NCBI RefSeq assembly: GCF_015687175.1
Contig: NZ_JADPQG010000002.1
Location: 310,001-374,000, forward strand
DNA from: Reinekea sp. G2M2-21
GTDB lineage: Bacteria; Pseudomonadota; Gammaproteobacteria; Pseudomonadales; Natronospirillaceae
DNA length: 64,000 nt
Direction: 5' to 3'
The position numbers and the translations under genes are program-made. Below are positions 1-8,498 of this stretch, one piece after another (position 1 is the stretch's first letter; every line of letters starts with the position of its first letter). The notes below the pieces were generated by a model. The model ran no database searches, was not told the origin of the DNA, and saw nothing but the letters and a program-made list of their open reading frames with translations.

Positions 1-1068
1 CCAATCCTGCGGCACCATCATCATATCGATACCGGCATTCACTGCCTGAGCACAATGATCGTTAGTACAACCGGTCACCTGACCCTGACCGTTCCAGTCG
101 GAAATAATGAAGCCATCGAAGTTCATCTTTCCTTTCAGAACATCGGTGAGCAGGTAATCATCGCCGTGAATTTTTTCCCCGTTCCAGCTATTGAACGAGG
201 CCATGACTGTTTGAACTCCAGCATTCAATGACGAGTAATAGCCCTGTCCGTGCAGGTTAATCATCTGCAACTCGGTGGACAGGTTGTCGCCCTGATCATC
301 ACCGCCATCGGTACCGCCATCACCAATGTAGTGTTTCGCTGTGGCAACGACGTTGTCTTCGGCAAAAGTACCCTGCAGCCCTTTCACCATGGCACCGCCA
401 TAATTGAAAATGATTTCCGGGTCTTCCGAGTAACCTTCGTAGGTTCGCCCCCAACGATCATCCTGTACCACGGCCAAGGTCGGCGCGAAGGTCCAGTCGA
501 TTCCCGTCACAGTCACCTGTTTGGCCGTCGCGGCGCCGATTCGCGTCATCAGATCAGCGTCGTTTGCAGCACCGAGGCCGATGTTATGCGGGAAGATAAC
601 AGCACCATAGACATTGCTGTGGCCGTGTACGGCATCCGTTCCCCAGATCAAAGGAATCGCTGCGTGTCCGTCGCTGGTGTCCATGGAGGCTTCCCAGTAG
701 GCGTCGGCCAACGCCAACCAATCAGCAGCGGACGCCGTCTTGCTGCCGTTCGGCCAGGAGCCGCCGCCATTCAATACCGAACCCAGGTGATAGTCGATCA
801 CGTCCTGTGGTGTGGCTGAATTGATTTCTGGTTGCACCATTTGGCCAACCTTTTCAGCCAATGTCATGTTGGCGATTAACGCTGAGATCTGATCTTCAAT
901 GGTCTGATCCAAGGCAATGGCACTGGTAATGTCCGGCCAATCGGTATGGTCTGTGCGGAATGTGAATTCCGTTTCGTTATCGGGTTTATCGTCTTTCGGC
1001 TGATTGGTTTCGCAGCCGCTGACCGCTAGCGCAATGGCGACGGCCAGAAACAGTGGTTTCGTATTCAT
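1..1068 (-). CDS. Glycoside hydrolase family 3 beta-glucosidase, lipoprotein (5' part, runs off the left edge)
   Basis: The N-terminal 356 residues are present; the rest lies beyond base 1. The protein starts with a lipoprotein signal peptide ending in the lipobox LAVSGC (Cys about residue 19), so it is probably anchored in the outer membrane facing the periplasm or surface. The GH3 N-terminal barrel is clear: VGQMVQPE, WGTDAVHGHSN, FAPTLAVVQDDRWGRTYEGY, VVATAKHYIGDG and GFIISDW, whose Asp is the family nucleophile. It probably removes terminal glucose from beta-glucans or cellodextrins (family knowledge; substrate not visible). The start at 1068 is supported by the signal peptide. It is transcribed leftwards and has 128 bases between it and the preceding kinase gene. 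Confidence 0.9.
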   Translation of the reverse strand, partial: MNTKPLFLAVAIALAVSGCETNQPKDDKPDNETEFTFRTDHTDWPDITSAIALDQTIEDQISALIANMTLAEKVGQMVQPEINSATPQDVIDYHLGSVLNGGGSWPNGSKTASAADWLALADAYWEASMDTSDGHAAIPLIWGTDAVHGHSNVYGAVIFPHNIGLGAANDADLMTRIGAATAKQVTVTGIDWTFAPTLAVVQDDRWGRTYEGYSEDPEIIFNYGGAMVKGLQGTFAEDNVVATAKHYIGDGGTDGGDDQGDNLSTELQMINLHGQGYYSSLNAGVQTVMASFNSWNGEKIHGDDYLLTDVLKGKMNFDGFIISDWNGQGQVTGCTNDHCAQAVNAGIDMMMVPQDW

Positions 1069-1196
1069 GTTGATCCGCTTTTTATTTTTGTAGGGAAACC
1101 GAACTGTATGGAAATGACTCTCAATCAAACATCGATGAAGAGTTTTGGCCCATGAATTTGGAGAAATGGTACATTTTTGAAACGCGGTCTGATGCG

Positions 1197-2633
1197 TCAG
1201 GTGGTCAATTGGCGATGCGAGATCCGTTGCAGTTTTTTCGGTAACTTAATGTCGAACCGGGTACCTTCTCCGGGCGTAGACGCCACGCTGATGTGGCCCT
1301 GCAGTTTTTTAGTGACGATGTTGAACACAATGTTCATGCCCAGACCCGTGCCGCCTTTGCCCCGCTTGGTGGTAAAGAAGGGGTCGAAGATCCGTTTGCG
1401 AGTGCTCTCTGTCATACCACGGCCATTGTCACTGATACTGACGGTAAAAAAGATCTGGTCATAGTCATCGATGCGAATGTTAATCCGTTTTTCAGCGGGC
1501 GCAGTCCAGGTCACACCCGGTTCACTGGCACCGTCACTGAACGCATGCAACAGGGCATTATTCACCAAATTGGTCAGCACCTGTGCGATCGCGCCTGGTA
1601 TCGAACGAACCACCAAAGCATCACCGCCACTGATGGTGAACTGACAGCCGGCTCGTTTAATCCCGATGGCCAGAGTGACCATCACTTCATCGATGTATTG
1701 GCGGATATTTATTTCACGCGTATCTTCCACGACCTGGTCGGACGATATCTGTTTAAAGTGGTTCACCAACTCAATGGCGCGGTACAGACTCTGATTCGAC
1801 ACATGCACCGTTTGCAGTGTGTGTTGAAGATAATCATCCAGACTCGACTTCGTCATTTGGTTCGATTCAAAAGCGCGTTTAATTCCTTTGGTCTCAGTCT
1901 CTACCGAACTGAACGAAGTCAGCGCGATACCCAATGGTGTATTCAATTCGTGGGCAATGCCTGCCACCAGGGAACCCAAACCGGCGAGTTTTTCTGACTC
2001 AACTAATTTTTCCTGAGTCTCTTTGAGATTCTCCACGGTTTGCAAAATCTGTTTGCGCTGATGACTGGCGCGATACAGCAAATACACCGACATCTGCAGT
2101 AAGAACGTCACCATAAAAAACCGAAAGGTACTGGCTACTTTCAACGAAGTGGTGCGAGCCAGGTGAAAGGCATCGGTGTAATAAATTTCGATATGGCCGA
2201 TGGTCATGGCGCCCTGCACCATGCCGGAACGAATTTTTTGCGTATAACGCGGAGTGATTTCCGAAACGTGGGTCACCGGCACAATCAGGCCGTCCTCGGT
2301 TTTCTGGCGACCCATCAACACATGCCCAAAATTACCCAACACGGTAATGGCCACGATAAAATCCACGTTCAATTCAGAGTCGAGAATGTCGGCGGCCAGC
2401 TGTTCCGGGAACTGACGGTCCGTACTGCGCTGATACACTTCCCAAGCTGTGGGCGCCACACTTTTGGTCAACCGCTGGGCAGCTTCGTCGGCACGCTCCA
2501 GCAGATTTTGCTGCATCTGTTTATTAATGCCATTCAATTCTTGAAGATAGAAATACCCCACGAGAACAAACACCAAGAAAGACAGTACGGCGAAAAATCG
2601 ATCGGATGTCGGGTCTATGCGGTGCTTAATCAT
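1197..2633 (-). CDS. Membrane sensor histidine kinase coupled to a TRAP-type binding protein
   Basis: A 478-residue orthodox kinase: first membrane segment about residues 13-32, a periplasmic sensor region of about 135 residues, a second membrane segment about 168-187, a short coiled coil, then the HisKA motif AHELNTPLG with the phospho-accepting His at about 228, and a C-terminal ATPase domain with NALLHAF (N box), SDNGRGM (G1) and GGTGLGMNIV (G2). I place the start at 2633 because the ATG there overlaps the stop of the upstream solute-binding gene by 8 bases; a longer reading to 2693 would run deep into that gene. No response regulator is adjacent, so its partner must be elsewhere. The coupling suggests the binding protein presents ligand to this sensor (inference). 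Confidence 0.88.
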   Translation of the reverse strand: MIKHRIDPTSDRFFAVLSFLVFVLVGYFYLQELNGINKQMQQNLLERADEAAQRLTKSVAPTAWEVYQRSTDRQFPEQLAADILDSELNVDFIVAITVLGNFGHVLMGRQKTEDGLIVPVTHVSEITPRYTQKIRSGMVQGAMTIGHIEIYYTDAFHLARTTSLKVASTFRFFMVTFLLQMSVYLLYRASHQRKQILQTVENLKETQEKLVESEKLAGLGSLVAGIAHELNTPLGIALTSFSSVETETKGIKRAFESNQMTKSSLDDYLQHTLQTVHVSNQSLYRAIELVNHFKQISSDQVVEDTREINIRQYIDEVMVTLAIGIKRAGCQFTISGGDALVVRSIPGAIAQVLTNLVNNALLHAFSDGASEPGVTWTAPAEKRINIRIDDYDQIFFTVSISDNGRGMTESTRKRIFDPFFTTKRGKGGTGLGMNIVFNIVTKKLQGHISVASTPGEGTRFDIKLPKKLQRISHRQLTT

Positions 2634-3672
2634 AGGGTCCAAACAATTGATAATAATCGTTGTAGCGCTGCTTGAAGGCGTGTTTTGACTCAATCAACCG
2701 TCGCGAGTATTCATCACGATCGGCATAAATGCGATAAATATTGTCACTGGTTGATTTCCAGACTGCCAGGTCTTCGTTTGACCAACGCACAATGGAGGTA
2801 TTGGCGGCGCGGAATTTCTCCAGTGCCTCAATGTCCTTCGATTTACCCAGCGCTGTTGTGGTCAACGTAAATGAGCGGATCGCCGTCATTAAAATCGCCT
2901 GCAAATCGGGGGGCAGCTCGTTGTAAGCCGTTTCGTTTATTAAGAAGTCAGCCAGTACCGATGGCTGCCAAACAGCCGGAATAATCGCGTGAGTCGCCAA
3001 CTCGCTCAAGCCCAAATCCCAGGCACCGGCGGTCGTTGTCCATTCCACCGCATCCAGGTCGCCACTGGTTAGTGCTGGTTTGATTTCTTCCGGAACCAGC
3101 GGAATCGCTGCGGCACCACTGGCGGACGCGAGAACTTCGCTGGGCAGCCCGGGCCCCATGCGAACGCGTTTCCCTGCAAGATCTTTCAAGCCCAGTATCG
3201 GTGTGCTCGACAGCAGACCAAATTCCATGCCAGGCCACCAGGCAGGTCTCCAGAGTATGCCGTCACGTCCGGACAATTCGTTCGCCAGTTCTGTACCACC
3301 ACCGTTTAAGAAGAACATCAGTGAGGCATCGATATTCATGAACTCATAAGGACCTGCGTTCATCACTGCCCACGCAGGGTGATACCCTGACCACCAATTT
3401 GGCCAGCCATTGCCCATTTCAACACGGCGATCTTTCACGGCGCTGTAAATATCCGCACCTCCGGTGATCTGGCCCGCATAATGCGGTGTGATATCCAGCC
3501 GACCCTGACTCATGAGACGAATGTTATCCGTCATTTTGACCAGCTCTTGATAATCAAAACTGGTTTCCGTGGCGTGGGACTGCAGAGCCCAGTGAAAGGT
3601 TTCTTCACGCGAACAAGCGACCAAGCTCAGACAACCAATAACGATCAGGAAACGGGAAAGATATGGATGCAT
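2626..3672 (-). CDS. TRAP-family (DctP-like) solute-binding lipoprotein, orphan
   Basis: 348 residues with a lipoprotein signal peptide (lipobox LVAC, Cys about residue 20), then the DctP fold: SYNH-like start region, GGADIYSAVKDRRVEMG, GLKDLAGKRVRMGPGLPSEVL, IKPALTSGDLDAVEWT and a C-terminal helical part. TRAP binding proteins normally deliver organic acids or other carboxylates to a DctQ/DctM permease, but none is encoded nearby. Instead the stop codon overlaps the start of a histidine kinase. The EWT segment contains the acidic position preceding the usual Trp, and the conserved Arg of the specificity region may be in KRVRMG. It probably acts as a periplasmic receptor for the kinase rather than for transport (inference). 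Confidence 0.85.
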   Translation of the reverse strand: MHPYLSRFLIVIGCLSLVACSREETFHWALQSHATETSFDYQELVKMTDNIRLMSQGRLDITPHYAGQITGGADIYSAVKDRRVEMGNGWPNWWSGYHPAWAVMNAGPYEFMNIDASLMFFLNGGGTELANELSGRDGILWRPAWWPGMEFGLLSSTPILGLKDLAGKRVRMGPGLPSEVLASASGAAAIPLVPEEIKPALTSGDLDAVEWTTTAGAWDLGLSELATHAIIPAVWQPSVLADFLINETAYNELPPDLQAILMTAIRSFTLTTTALGKSKDIEALEKFRAANTSIVRWSNEDLAVWKSTSDNIYRIYADRDEYSRRLIESKHAFKQRYNDYYQLFGPYD

Positions 3673-3783
3673 GACGACGGCCTCGGAGTTCTGAAATGCA
3701 CCGGCTGCAAGCGAGCCGTGTAGCCTTCAGTAAAGCACCGAAGCCCGAATAGTCAACCAGGTTCAGCGGCCGGAATGACTAGC

Positions 3784-4446
3784 CTATCCGTTACGATCCA
3801 GGACACCGTAGTCGAGATCGATTGTCCTTAGATTTTCCTTCTTACACACGGTATAAACTTCCTCGCGCTGAGCCATTTGGCGCAGGTAACGAGCCAAATT
3901 CGCGAACGACAGCGGTGGTTGCTGGAACTCATCGGCCCAAACGGCCAACATGAACAGGTAATAGTCGCAGGCGCTGATGGCGTGCCCCAGCAAATATTCT
4001 TTACGCTCAAGCTCCTGATCCAGTAACCGAAACATGTCGGTTACCCTGAGTTCCTGAGCCCTTTTAATACACTCAGCATCCGCCAGTTCGGTAGTGTGCC
4101 GCTCCGGGTAAAAATACACCATCAATTCCGCCTGCAGCGTGTTGGTCAGATACATCAGCCATTGCAGGAATAAAGGCCGGGTGCTGTCACCCACGTTTGG
4201 TATCAAATTGTATTGAGGATGAGAATCGGCCAGATAAATGCAGATCGCCGCGCTTTCAAAGATGGGCTGGCCATTGTCAACCAATGTCGGGATACGTCCC
4301 GTCGGATTTAACGCCAGGTATTCCGCTGATTTTTGCGCATTGTGCTCACGGTCAACCAATATCAATTCGTAGTCGATCTGCATCGCTTCCAGAATAAAAT
4401 GCGGTGCCATGCTGGCATTTAACGGATAGTAATATAACTGATACAA
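3784..4446 (-). CDS. Glutathione S-transferase
   Basis: About 220 residues. The N-terminal thioredoxin-fold half is visible as YQLYYYPLNASMAPHFILEAM, ALNPTGRIPTLVDNG (the cis-Pro of the glutathione site) and ESAAICIYLAD (the Glu-Ser pair binding the glutathione gamma-glutamyl group), followed by the all-helical C-terminal half. It conjugates or reduces electrophiles with glutathione in the cytoplasm; the substrate is unknown. The open frame extends to an ATG at 4509 overlapping the methyltransferase gene by 20 bases, but a TTG at 4446, preceded by AAGGAG at six bases, gives an N-terminus that matches the family much better, so I prefer it. It follows the methyltransferase gene on the same strand and is likely cotranscribed. 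Confidence 0.85.
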   Translation of the reverse strand: MYQLYYYPLNASMAPHFILEAMQIDYELILVDREHNAQKSAEYLALNPTGRIPTLVDNGQPIFESAAICIYLADSHPQYNLIPNVGDSTRPLFLQWLMYLTNTLQAELMVYFYPERHTTELADAECIKRAQELRVTDMFRLLDQELERKEYLLGHAISACDYYLFMLAVWADEFQQPPLSFANLARYLRQMAQREEVYTVCKKENLRTIDLDYGVLDRNG

Positions 4447-4489
4447 AATATGCTCCTTGGACTTTTGTTTCTTCCGTGGTTGTTTTTGG

Positions 4490-5038
4490 CTATACGGAAG
4501 GCCTTGCATTCACCGCGCCAAATTCCCAAACCGTTTTCACTTTGTCATAACGGTCTATTTGTTTTTCGGTAAGTTTGACTAATGTCCAGCCGTCGCTAAA
4601 CAATTTGACAATATCGTCTCGCGTAAAGAAACGTTTGAGCTGTTCCTTAACCAGAAACAGCCGGGTTTCGATTTCAGGGTAACCTACCGCGCCGTAGTGA
4701 ATGTCCTGTATGGAGTTCACCCGGCAAATCAATAGTCCTTCACTTTTTAAGACGCGTTGAATCTCATTAACAATATTAACCGTCAAGCGCCACTCAAAAT
4801 AATGCAGGGTCAAACTGGCCACAACTACGTCGAATTTGTCGTTCTCAAATGGCAAAGGCTCGCGATGATCCAGGTGAGTCACAGACGCATGGCGGGGGTT
4901 CAGGTCACCGGCGATCAGCTGATCGGTCAAGCAGGCAAGCGATTGTGTATCGATGCCACTGCCAGCGCCCAATTCCAGAACGGAACGGTCAGTGATGTCA
5001 TTCGCCCATGAGTCCAGCCAGTGATCATCTTTTTTCAT
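4490..5038 (-). CDS. Class I SAM-dependent methyltransferase
   Basis: 182 residues from the ATG at 5038 (a TTG six codons upstream is possible but has no ribosome site). Motif I VLELGAGSGIDT binds S-adenosylmethionine; AGDLNPRH carries the acidic residue of motif II; FDVVVASLTLHYF is the UbiE/SmtA-type motif IV-post region; LLICRVNSI is motif VI. The methyl acceptor cannot be told from sequence. It is short compared with most small-molecule methyltransferases (about 240 residues) but has no obvious break. It overlaps the possible long form of the following GST gene, which suggests a two-gene unit for modifying or detoxifying small electrophiles (inference). Confidence 0.8.
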   Translation of the reverse strand: MKKDDHWLDSWANDITDRSVLELGAGSGIDTQSLACLTDQLIAGDLNPRHASVTHLDHREPLPFENDKFDVVVASLTLHYFEWRLTVNIVNEIQRVLKSEGLLICRVNSIQDIHYGAVGYPEIETRLFLVKEQLKRFFTRDDIVKLFSDGWTLVKLTEKQIDRYDKVKTVWEFGAVNARPSV

Positions 5039-5258
5039 TAGGTCGCCTTTTTTCAAACGAGGATGAGTTTAAAAGTCTGTTCTCGCGGTTAACAGTACTT
5101 AGTAGTCCATGCGTTAAATGGGGTAAGTAAAGCGCATAGCAATCGCGCCGAAGGCAAGGCGAAAAAGTGAAGGCATAGTGGTGCTCTGTCAAACTTTTCC
5201 AACGCAGCATTCGGTAGGAGGGCGAAGCGATGTGCAACCCTAATTTCCGCATGGACCA
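5039..5258. other. Intergenic stretch between carbamoyltransferase and methyltransferase genes
   Basis: About 220 bases without a convincing gene. A 75-codon frame can be read leftwards through it, but its composition (rich in Arg, Leu, Ser, ending inside the methyltransferase) is that of a translated non-coding repeat. The run CAAGGCGAAAAAGTGAAG and the neighbouring GAAGCGATGTGCAACCC look like parts of a dispersed intergenic element, although I see no second copy in this window. Confidence 0.3.
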
Positions 5259-6056
5259 CTAACCAAGCAGATAAGTAATAATGGCTCGTTGAACGGGTAA
5301 CAACAATTGCTTCTGCGCGTAACCTACAAAACCCTGATACTCACTCAACGGTTGCGCCAGTTCGTTGCCGACCGTCACCGGTGGCGTTGGCAATAACAGC
5401 GGGTCGCCAAGCTCGGCAAGGGTGTTCTTTGTAAGCGTGTAACGGTCATCGGTAAATCCCGATGGCCAAGCATCGGTAATAAGCACGTCATAATGCCCCG
5501 ACAATTGCGATACAAAGCGAACTGGCGCTTCGTTGGTTTGGAACGGTTCTGGGCAATAATGCGTGACGTTTAACCCCATCACCCGTGCCAAAGCATGCCA
5601 CGACTTAAACACGTTGGTCATCGGCCCCCACAATAAAATGCGAACATCGGGCAGTGACGTAAAGCGGGTGGACAGATAGTACGCATCGGTCAACACCTCG
5701 CAGGGATGCGCTTCACTGGACATGGCATTGATCAGCGGCCGTTTTGTGGCGGCCGCGAATTCCACCAAACGTGAATGATTGCGTTCACGGATGACATACA
5801 CATCGTAAAACCCATCCATGTAACCGGCCAGGTCGGCCACCGATTCATCGGTCTTCAAAAAATTAGGTAATTCGATGTAAGTCAAACCCAGTGACTGGAA
5901 CGCTTGCAGGAAAGTCGTTCGGGTACGGATGCCGTTCCCTTCAAAAGACCAAGCAACGTTGCCGGTCAACGCCGGTACGGTCGTTACCGTGACATGTCGC
6001 CATATTTGCTCAATGTCGTGTGCTTGCAGCTGGTCTATGTCCAACAGTTTAATCAT
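5259..6056 (-). CDS. Divergent aspartate/ornithine carbamoyltransferase-family protein
   Basis: 265 residues, against about 310-335 for catalytic members. The layout matches the family: SFEGNGIRTRTTF stands where the carbamoyl-phosphate loop (usually S-T-R-T-R) should be, HPCEVLTD matches the HPxQxLxD motif, VRILLWGPMTNVFKSWHALARVMG starts the second domain, and ITDAWPSG matches the DxW region. The first Ser-Thr of the phosphate loop is changed to Gly-Ile and a C-terminal stretch is missing, so true carbamoyl transfer is doubtful. It may be a specialised paralogue acting on another amine or one that has lost activity. The ATG at 6056 is the natural start. No arginine or pyrimidine genes are nearby. 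Confidence 0.7.
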   Translation of the reverse strand: MIKLLDIDQLQAHDIEQIWRHVTVTTVPALTGNVAWSFEGNGIRTRTTFLQAFQSLGLTYIELPNFLKTDESVADLAGYMDGFYDVYVIRERNHSRLVEFAAATKRPLINAMSSEAHPCEVLTDAYYLSTRFTSLPDVRILLWGPMTNVFKSWHALARVMGLNVTHYCPEPFQTNEAPVRFVSQLSGHYDVLITDAWPSGFTDDRYTLTKNTLAELGDPLLLPTPPVTVGNELAQPLSEYQGFVGYAQKQLLLPVQRAIITYLLG

Positions 6057-6208
6057 GGTTTACGTCACCTTGTAAGACATTTTGCATGAAGGCAGAAGTA
6101 TCGGCTTGCTTTCTCCATCACTGAAACAGAGACAGAAACAATAAACCACCTTTGTTCGGAGTGATCGGTAAGTATTACTCAACAATCGGATTCAACGTAC
6201 ACGGCGGG

Positions 6209-6418
6209 TTATAAAACCTTCACCTCACTGTGTGCAGGTGTTGCCCACTCATGACATAAATCAGCGATATACGCTGCAACGTCGGCTTCATCCAGATTGG
6301 TCGGCACCACAATATCATGTGCTTTGCGTTTTTTCCCATCATTGCCGAGGTAATAAACACACCATTCATTATGTTGCCTGAGAACTTCGATCCGCCGACC
6401 GAATACATCAAGTTTCAT
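6209..6418 (-). CDS. Small DUF7661-like protein
   Basis: 69 residues, beginning MKLDVFGRRIEVLRQ and ending with ADLCHEWATPAHSEVKVL. The pattern of an FGRRIEV opening, a W-x-V-Y-Y-L-G-N-D-G-K-K-R centre, a DIVVP motif and a C-terminal HEWATP resembles small soluble proteins of gammaproteobacteria that I know as DUF7661; no function is known to me. The ATG at 6418 is chosen because a strong GGAGGTG lies 7 bases upstream, and the longer frame starts with a TTG inside that site. It stands alone with about 150 bases of empty DNA on its right and 60 on its left. Confidence 0.7.
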   Translation of the reverse strand: MKLDVFGRRIEVLRQHNEWCVYYLGNDGKKRKAHDIVVPTNLDEADVAAYIADLCHEWATPAHSEVKVL

Positions 6419-6495
6419 TAAGGTCACCTCCAAAAGAGCCCTCGCCAGAAGCTTGTTCTTAAATCCTAAGTCAAATGGTCTTTCCAGAGCCGACC

Positions 6496-6888
6496 CTAAA
6501 GATTTTCCAATTTTATTTTCACCAACTCGGCCAAGGCTACGTACCGATCCGCACCATTTTTTGGTGGTTTGTTGGGTCTGGCAAACACGTCAGGGTCTCT
6601 AAGGCTTTCATTTTCCCAGAATTGATCGCCGGTTGCGTCTATCCGGGTTCCGTCTGGCAGTTCATTCGAATAATGAAAACCCACTTGCTCGTCTTCGACA
6701 AAGACCTTCCAGAGAACCAGGTTGCCACCGAAATAATCATTCACAATCAACGATGATATGCCGCATTGCCCCCGGCTGGGGTTGGAAGGTGTCCAGTTTT
6801 CAGGTTCTTCTGAACTGGCCAGCGACCAAGATTCCCGCAATGCCTGCAACACTTGGGGAAGGCTCGGTGGTTGATTATATAACGTCAC
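6496..6888 (-). CDS. YunG-like protein
   Basis: 130 residues. The order WSLASSEEPENWTPSNPSRG, then RGQCGISSLIVNDYFGGNLV, a HYSNELPDGTRIDATGDQF segment and a C-terminal helix follows the YunG family of Bacillus, where the GQC and H-Y-x-N motifs suggest a papain-like or transglutaminase-like fold. The Cys of GQCG (residue 42) and the His of FHYSN could form such a site, but no activity is established for the family as far as I know. The start is a GTG at 6888 with a weak ribosome site; no in-frame ATG lies close by. It is a stand-alone gene in a run of small unrelated genes. Confidence 0.7.
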   Translation of the reverse strand: MTLYNQPPSLPQVLQALRESWSLASSEEPENWTPSNPSRGQCGISSLIVNDYFGGNLVLWKVFVEDEQVGFHYSNELPDGTRIDATGDQFWENESLRDPDVFARPNKPPKNGADRYVALAELVKIKLENL

Positions 6889-6957
6889 GTTTCTATTACC
6901 TCATGCTCTAACGAATTAACCGGCCAGGGTTTTTGTTTACTTTTTAGGTTTACTTGA

Positions 6958-7350
6958 CTAGTCACCGTTACAAATGAACGATGAGACACGAATATTTCCA
7001 TCCACAAAAACAAAATGTGCTCGCGCTTCAATACCGATGACGTCCGAGTCACCAGCCAGAGGCGGCGCAACACACGAGTTTCTTTCAGAGTTTAAGCGAC
7101 AGCCTAATTGAAGTACATTGAGCATTTTCCGAAAACACGCTCCATCCTCTTCATACTTCTGCAGAAACGCACTGTATCCTACTTCGCCCGGACCGAAACC
7201 CAGTAACGTATTTTCGGCAAGAAAAGGTTCCAAATCTTCGAACTGTCGTGCTTCGAAAGAATACAAAAATCCCCTGTATGCCCAATCAAACTCATTTGCA
7301 AAAATACATGGACTAAAAAGCAAGGTTATGCAAACTAATATAATCCTCAT
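6958..7350 (-). CDS. Small exported protein of unknown function
   Basis: 130 residues from the ATG at 7350, which is preceded by GGATGGGAG. The N-terminus MRIILVCITLLFSPCIFAN is a typical signal peptide, so the mature protein of about 112 residues is periplasmic or secreted. Four to five cysteines in the mature part (GACF, GCRL, NSCV, FICNGD) suggest disulfides. The fold region RGFLYSFEARQFEDLEPFLAE resembles the first helices of an NTF2-like fold, but I do not recognise a family. The gene is AT-rich like its right-hand neighbours. Confidence 0.6.
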   Translation of the reverse strand: MRIILVCITLLFSPCIFANEFDWAYRGFLYSFEARQFEDLEPFLAENTLLGFGPGEVGYSAFLQKYEEDGACFRKMLNVLQLGCRLNSERNSCVAPPLAGDSDVIGIEARAHFVFVDGNIRVSSFICNGD

Positions 7351-7454
7351 ACTCCCATCCTTAATAGCCATTTTAAAAATACAGTCAATCAAGTATTGCG
7401 TCACTTATTATTGCCCTGCAAAATTTAAACAACATTGGTAAGGCACTGCAAAGG

Positions 7455-7829
7455 TCAGTATAACTGGCTGTACTGCTGCCGCCATTCTGGTTGTTGACCC
7501 AGTTGCGCCCAATAAGTTTCTATCTTTCGTATTAACCCAACTTCTACAGCCATAATAGACGTTGCATAAAACTGCTCTTCCGCATCTGGGCTGGTCACCA
7601 GCATAATACTGAGATATTCAATATTCGAAAGCGGCATCAACTTGTGTTTCTTGAAATTCCAGCGGCCTGGAAACGCGACATTCATCGCGATAAATGACTC
7701 AGCGTTTGTAAACATCTCACGGCTTGTTGGCCAAATGAATTGTAGATCGTCTGCCAAAAATTTGCTCGCGCTGAAAAAGTCAGCCTTATCAAAACAAGCC
7801 CAGAATAAATCTATTATTTTTTCATGCAC
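7455..7829 (-). CDS. SnoaL/NTF2-like protein
   Basis: 124 residues. The start, IIDLFWACFDKADFFSASKFLADDLQFIWPTSREMF, has the pattern of the SnoaL-like (NTF2-fold) superfamily: an N-terminal helix pair, then a hydrophobic W-P segment forming the cone entrance; VGLIRKIETYWAQL is the last strand, usually 'G-K-I-x-x-h-x-x-Y'. Members include small hydrolases, isomerases and binding proteins, so a function cannot be given. The ATG at 7829 is used; the stop is followed by 50 bases before the next gene on the same strand. The gene is AT-rich. Confidence 0.65.
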   Translation of the reverse strand: MHEKIIDLFWACFDKADFFSASKFLADDLQFIWPTSREMFTNAESFIAMNVAFPGRWNFKKHKLMPLSNIEYLSIMLVTSPDAEEQFYATSIMAVEVGLIRKIETYWAQLGQQPEWRQQYSQLY

Positions 7830-8498
7830 TATGATATTTCCTTATATTGATCACGCCTTCGACTTTTATCAGCAAGCAATAAAAAGATTAACTCAGCAAC
7901 AGGGGTGTTAACACTTAATATTCATCGAACCCTTCTATGGGAGGCGAGCGCGTTTATAATCTCTAGTAGAATTGACACCGTTCCACATAAGGTTCAAAAG
8001 ACAACTCTTTTTACTAAGGCTAAAAACAGACATTAATAAAGGCTTTGTAAACAGTAAAACTAATGGACTAGAAACTCCGTCCTTGTCGAGCATTATGATA
8101 TGGGTGTAGATAATCCTTTTAGTCTAAAAGTTGTTGAATTCTTCTGATGGCAGTAATGGCCTTGAGTACTGAGTTGCGATGCTTTGCCCTAATATACGTC
8201 AGGTAACTCTTACCAAAATTCAAGGTGAAATCCCTGCAGGAAACAGCTTGCTCAAATTAGTGTGTGCGGGGATACTACAAGTATTCGAGCACCGAGCGCA
8301 TCTCGTGAATAATTAACGCCCAATGTCTCATTTGGCAATACAGTATTAGGGTTGACTGGATGATCAAATGATCTTAATAAACACACTATATAAAATAACT
8401 CGTAGTTGTCTATTGGCACCACGAGGAATTCACCCAATACAAATTTTTCCCATAGTATTAGCGCCCTATGGATCATCCTAGTAAGTTGAGAATTTTTA
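7830..8498. other. AT-rich intergenic stretch with a possible gene remnant
   Basis: About 670 bases without a complete gene. On the minus strand between about 8108 and 8235 there is a stop-free stretch of nearly 40 codons reading ...FGKSYLTYIRAKHRN, then ...KAITAIRRIQQLLD and a stop; its amino-acid make-up looks protein-like, so it may be the tail of a decayed gene, but I do not recognise the family. The palindrome GTGTTAACAC lies at about 7908-7917. The stretch separates two oppositely oriented gene groups, so the promoters of both the SnoaL-like gene and the DUF3142 pair should be here. Confidence 0.4.

Noticed and set aside
250-819. 189-codon plus-strand frame
   Set aside because: It is antisense to the GH3 gene, whose signal peptide, motifs and nucleophile are clear.
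1293-1997. 234-codon plus-strand frame
   Set aside because: Antisense to the histidine kinase; the kinase motifs on the other strand explain the region.
6200-7900. Integron cassette array
   Set aside because: Small single genes in one direction suggested cassettes, but I found no attC-like sites with the paired GTTRRRY/RYYYAAC ends and no integrase.
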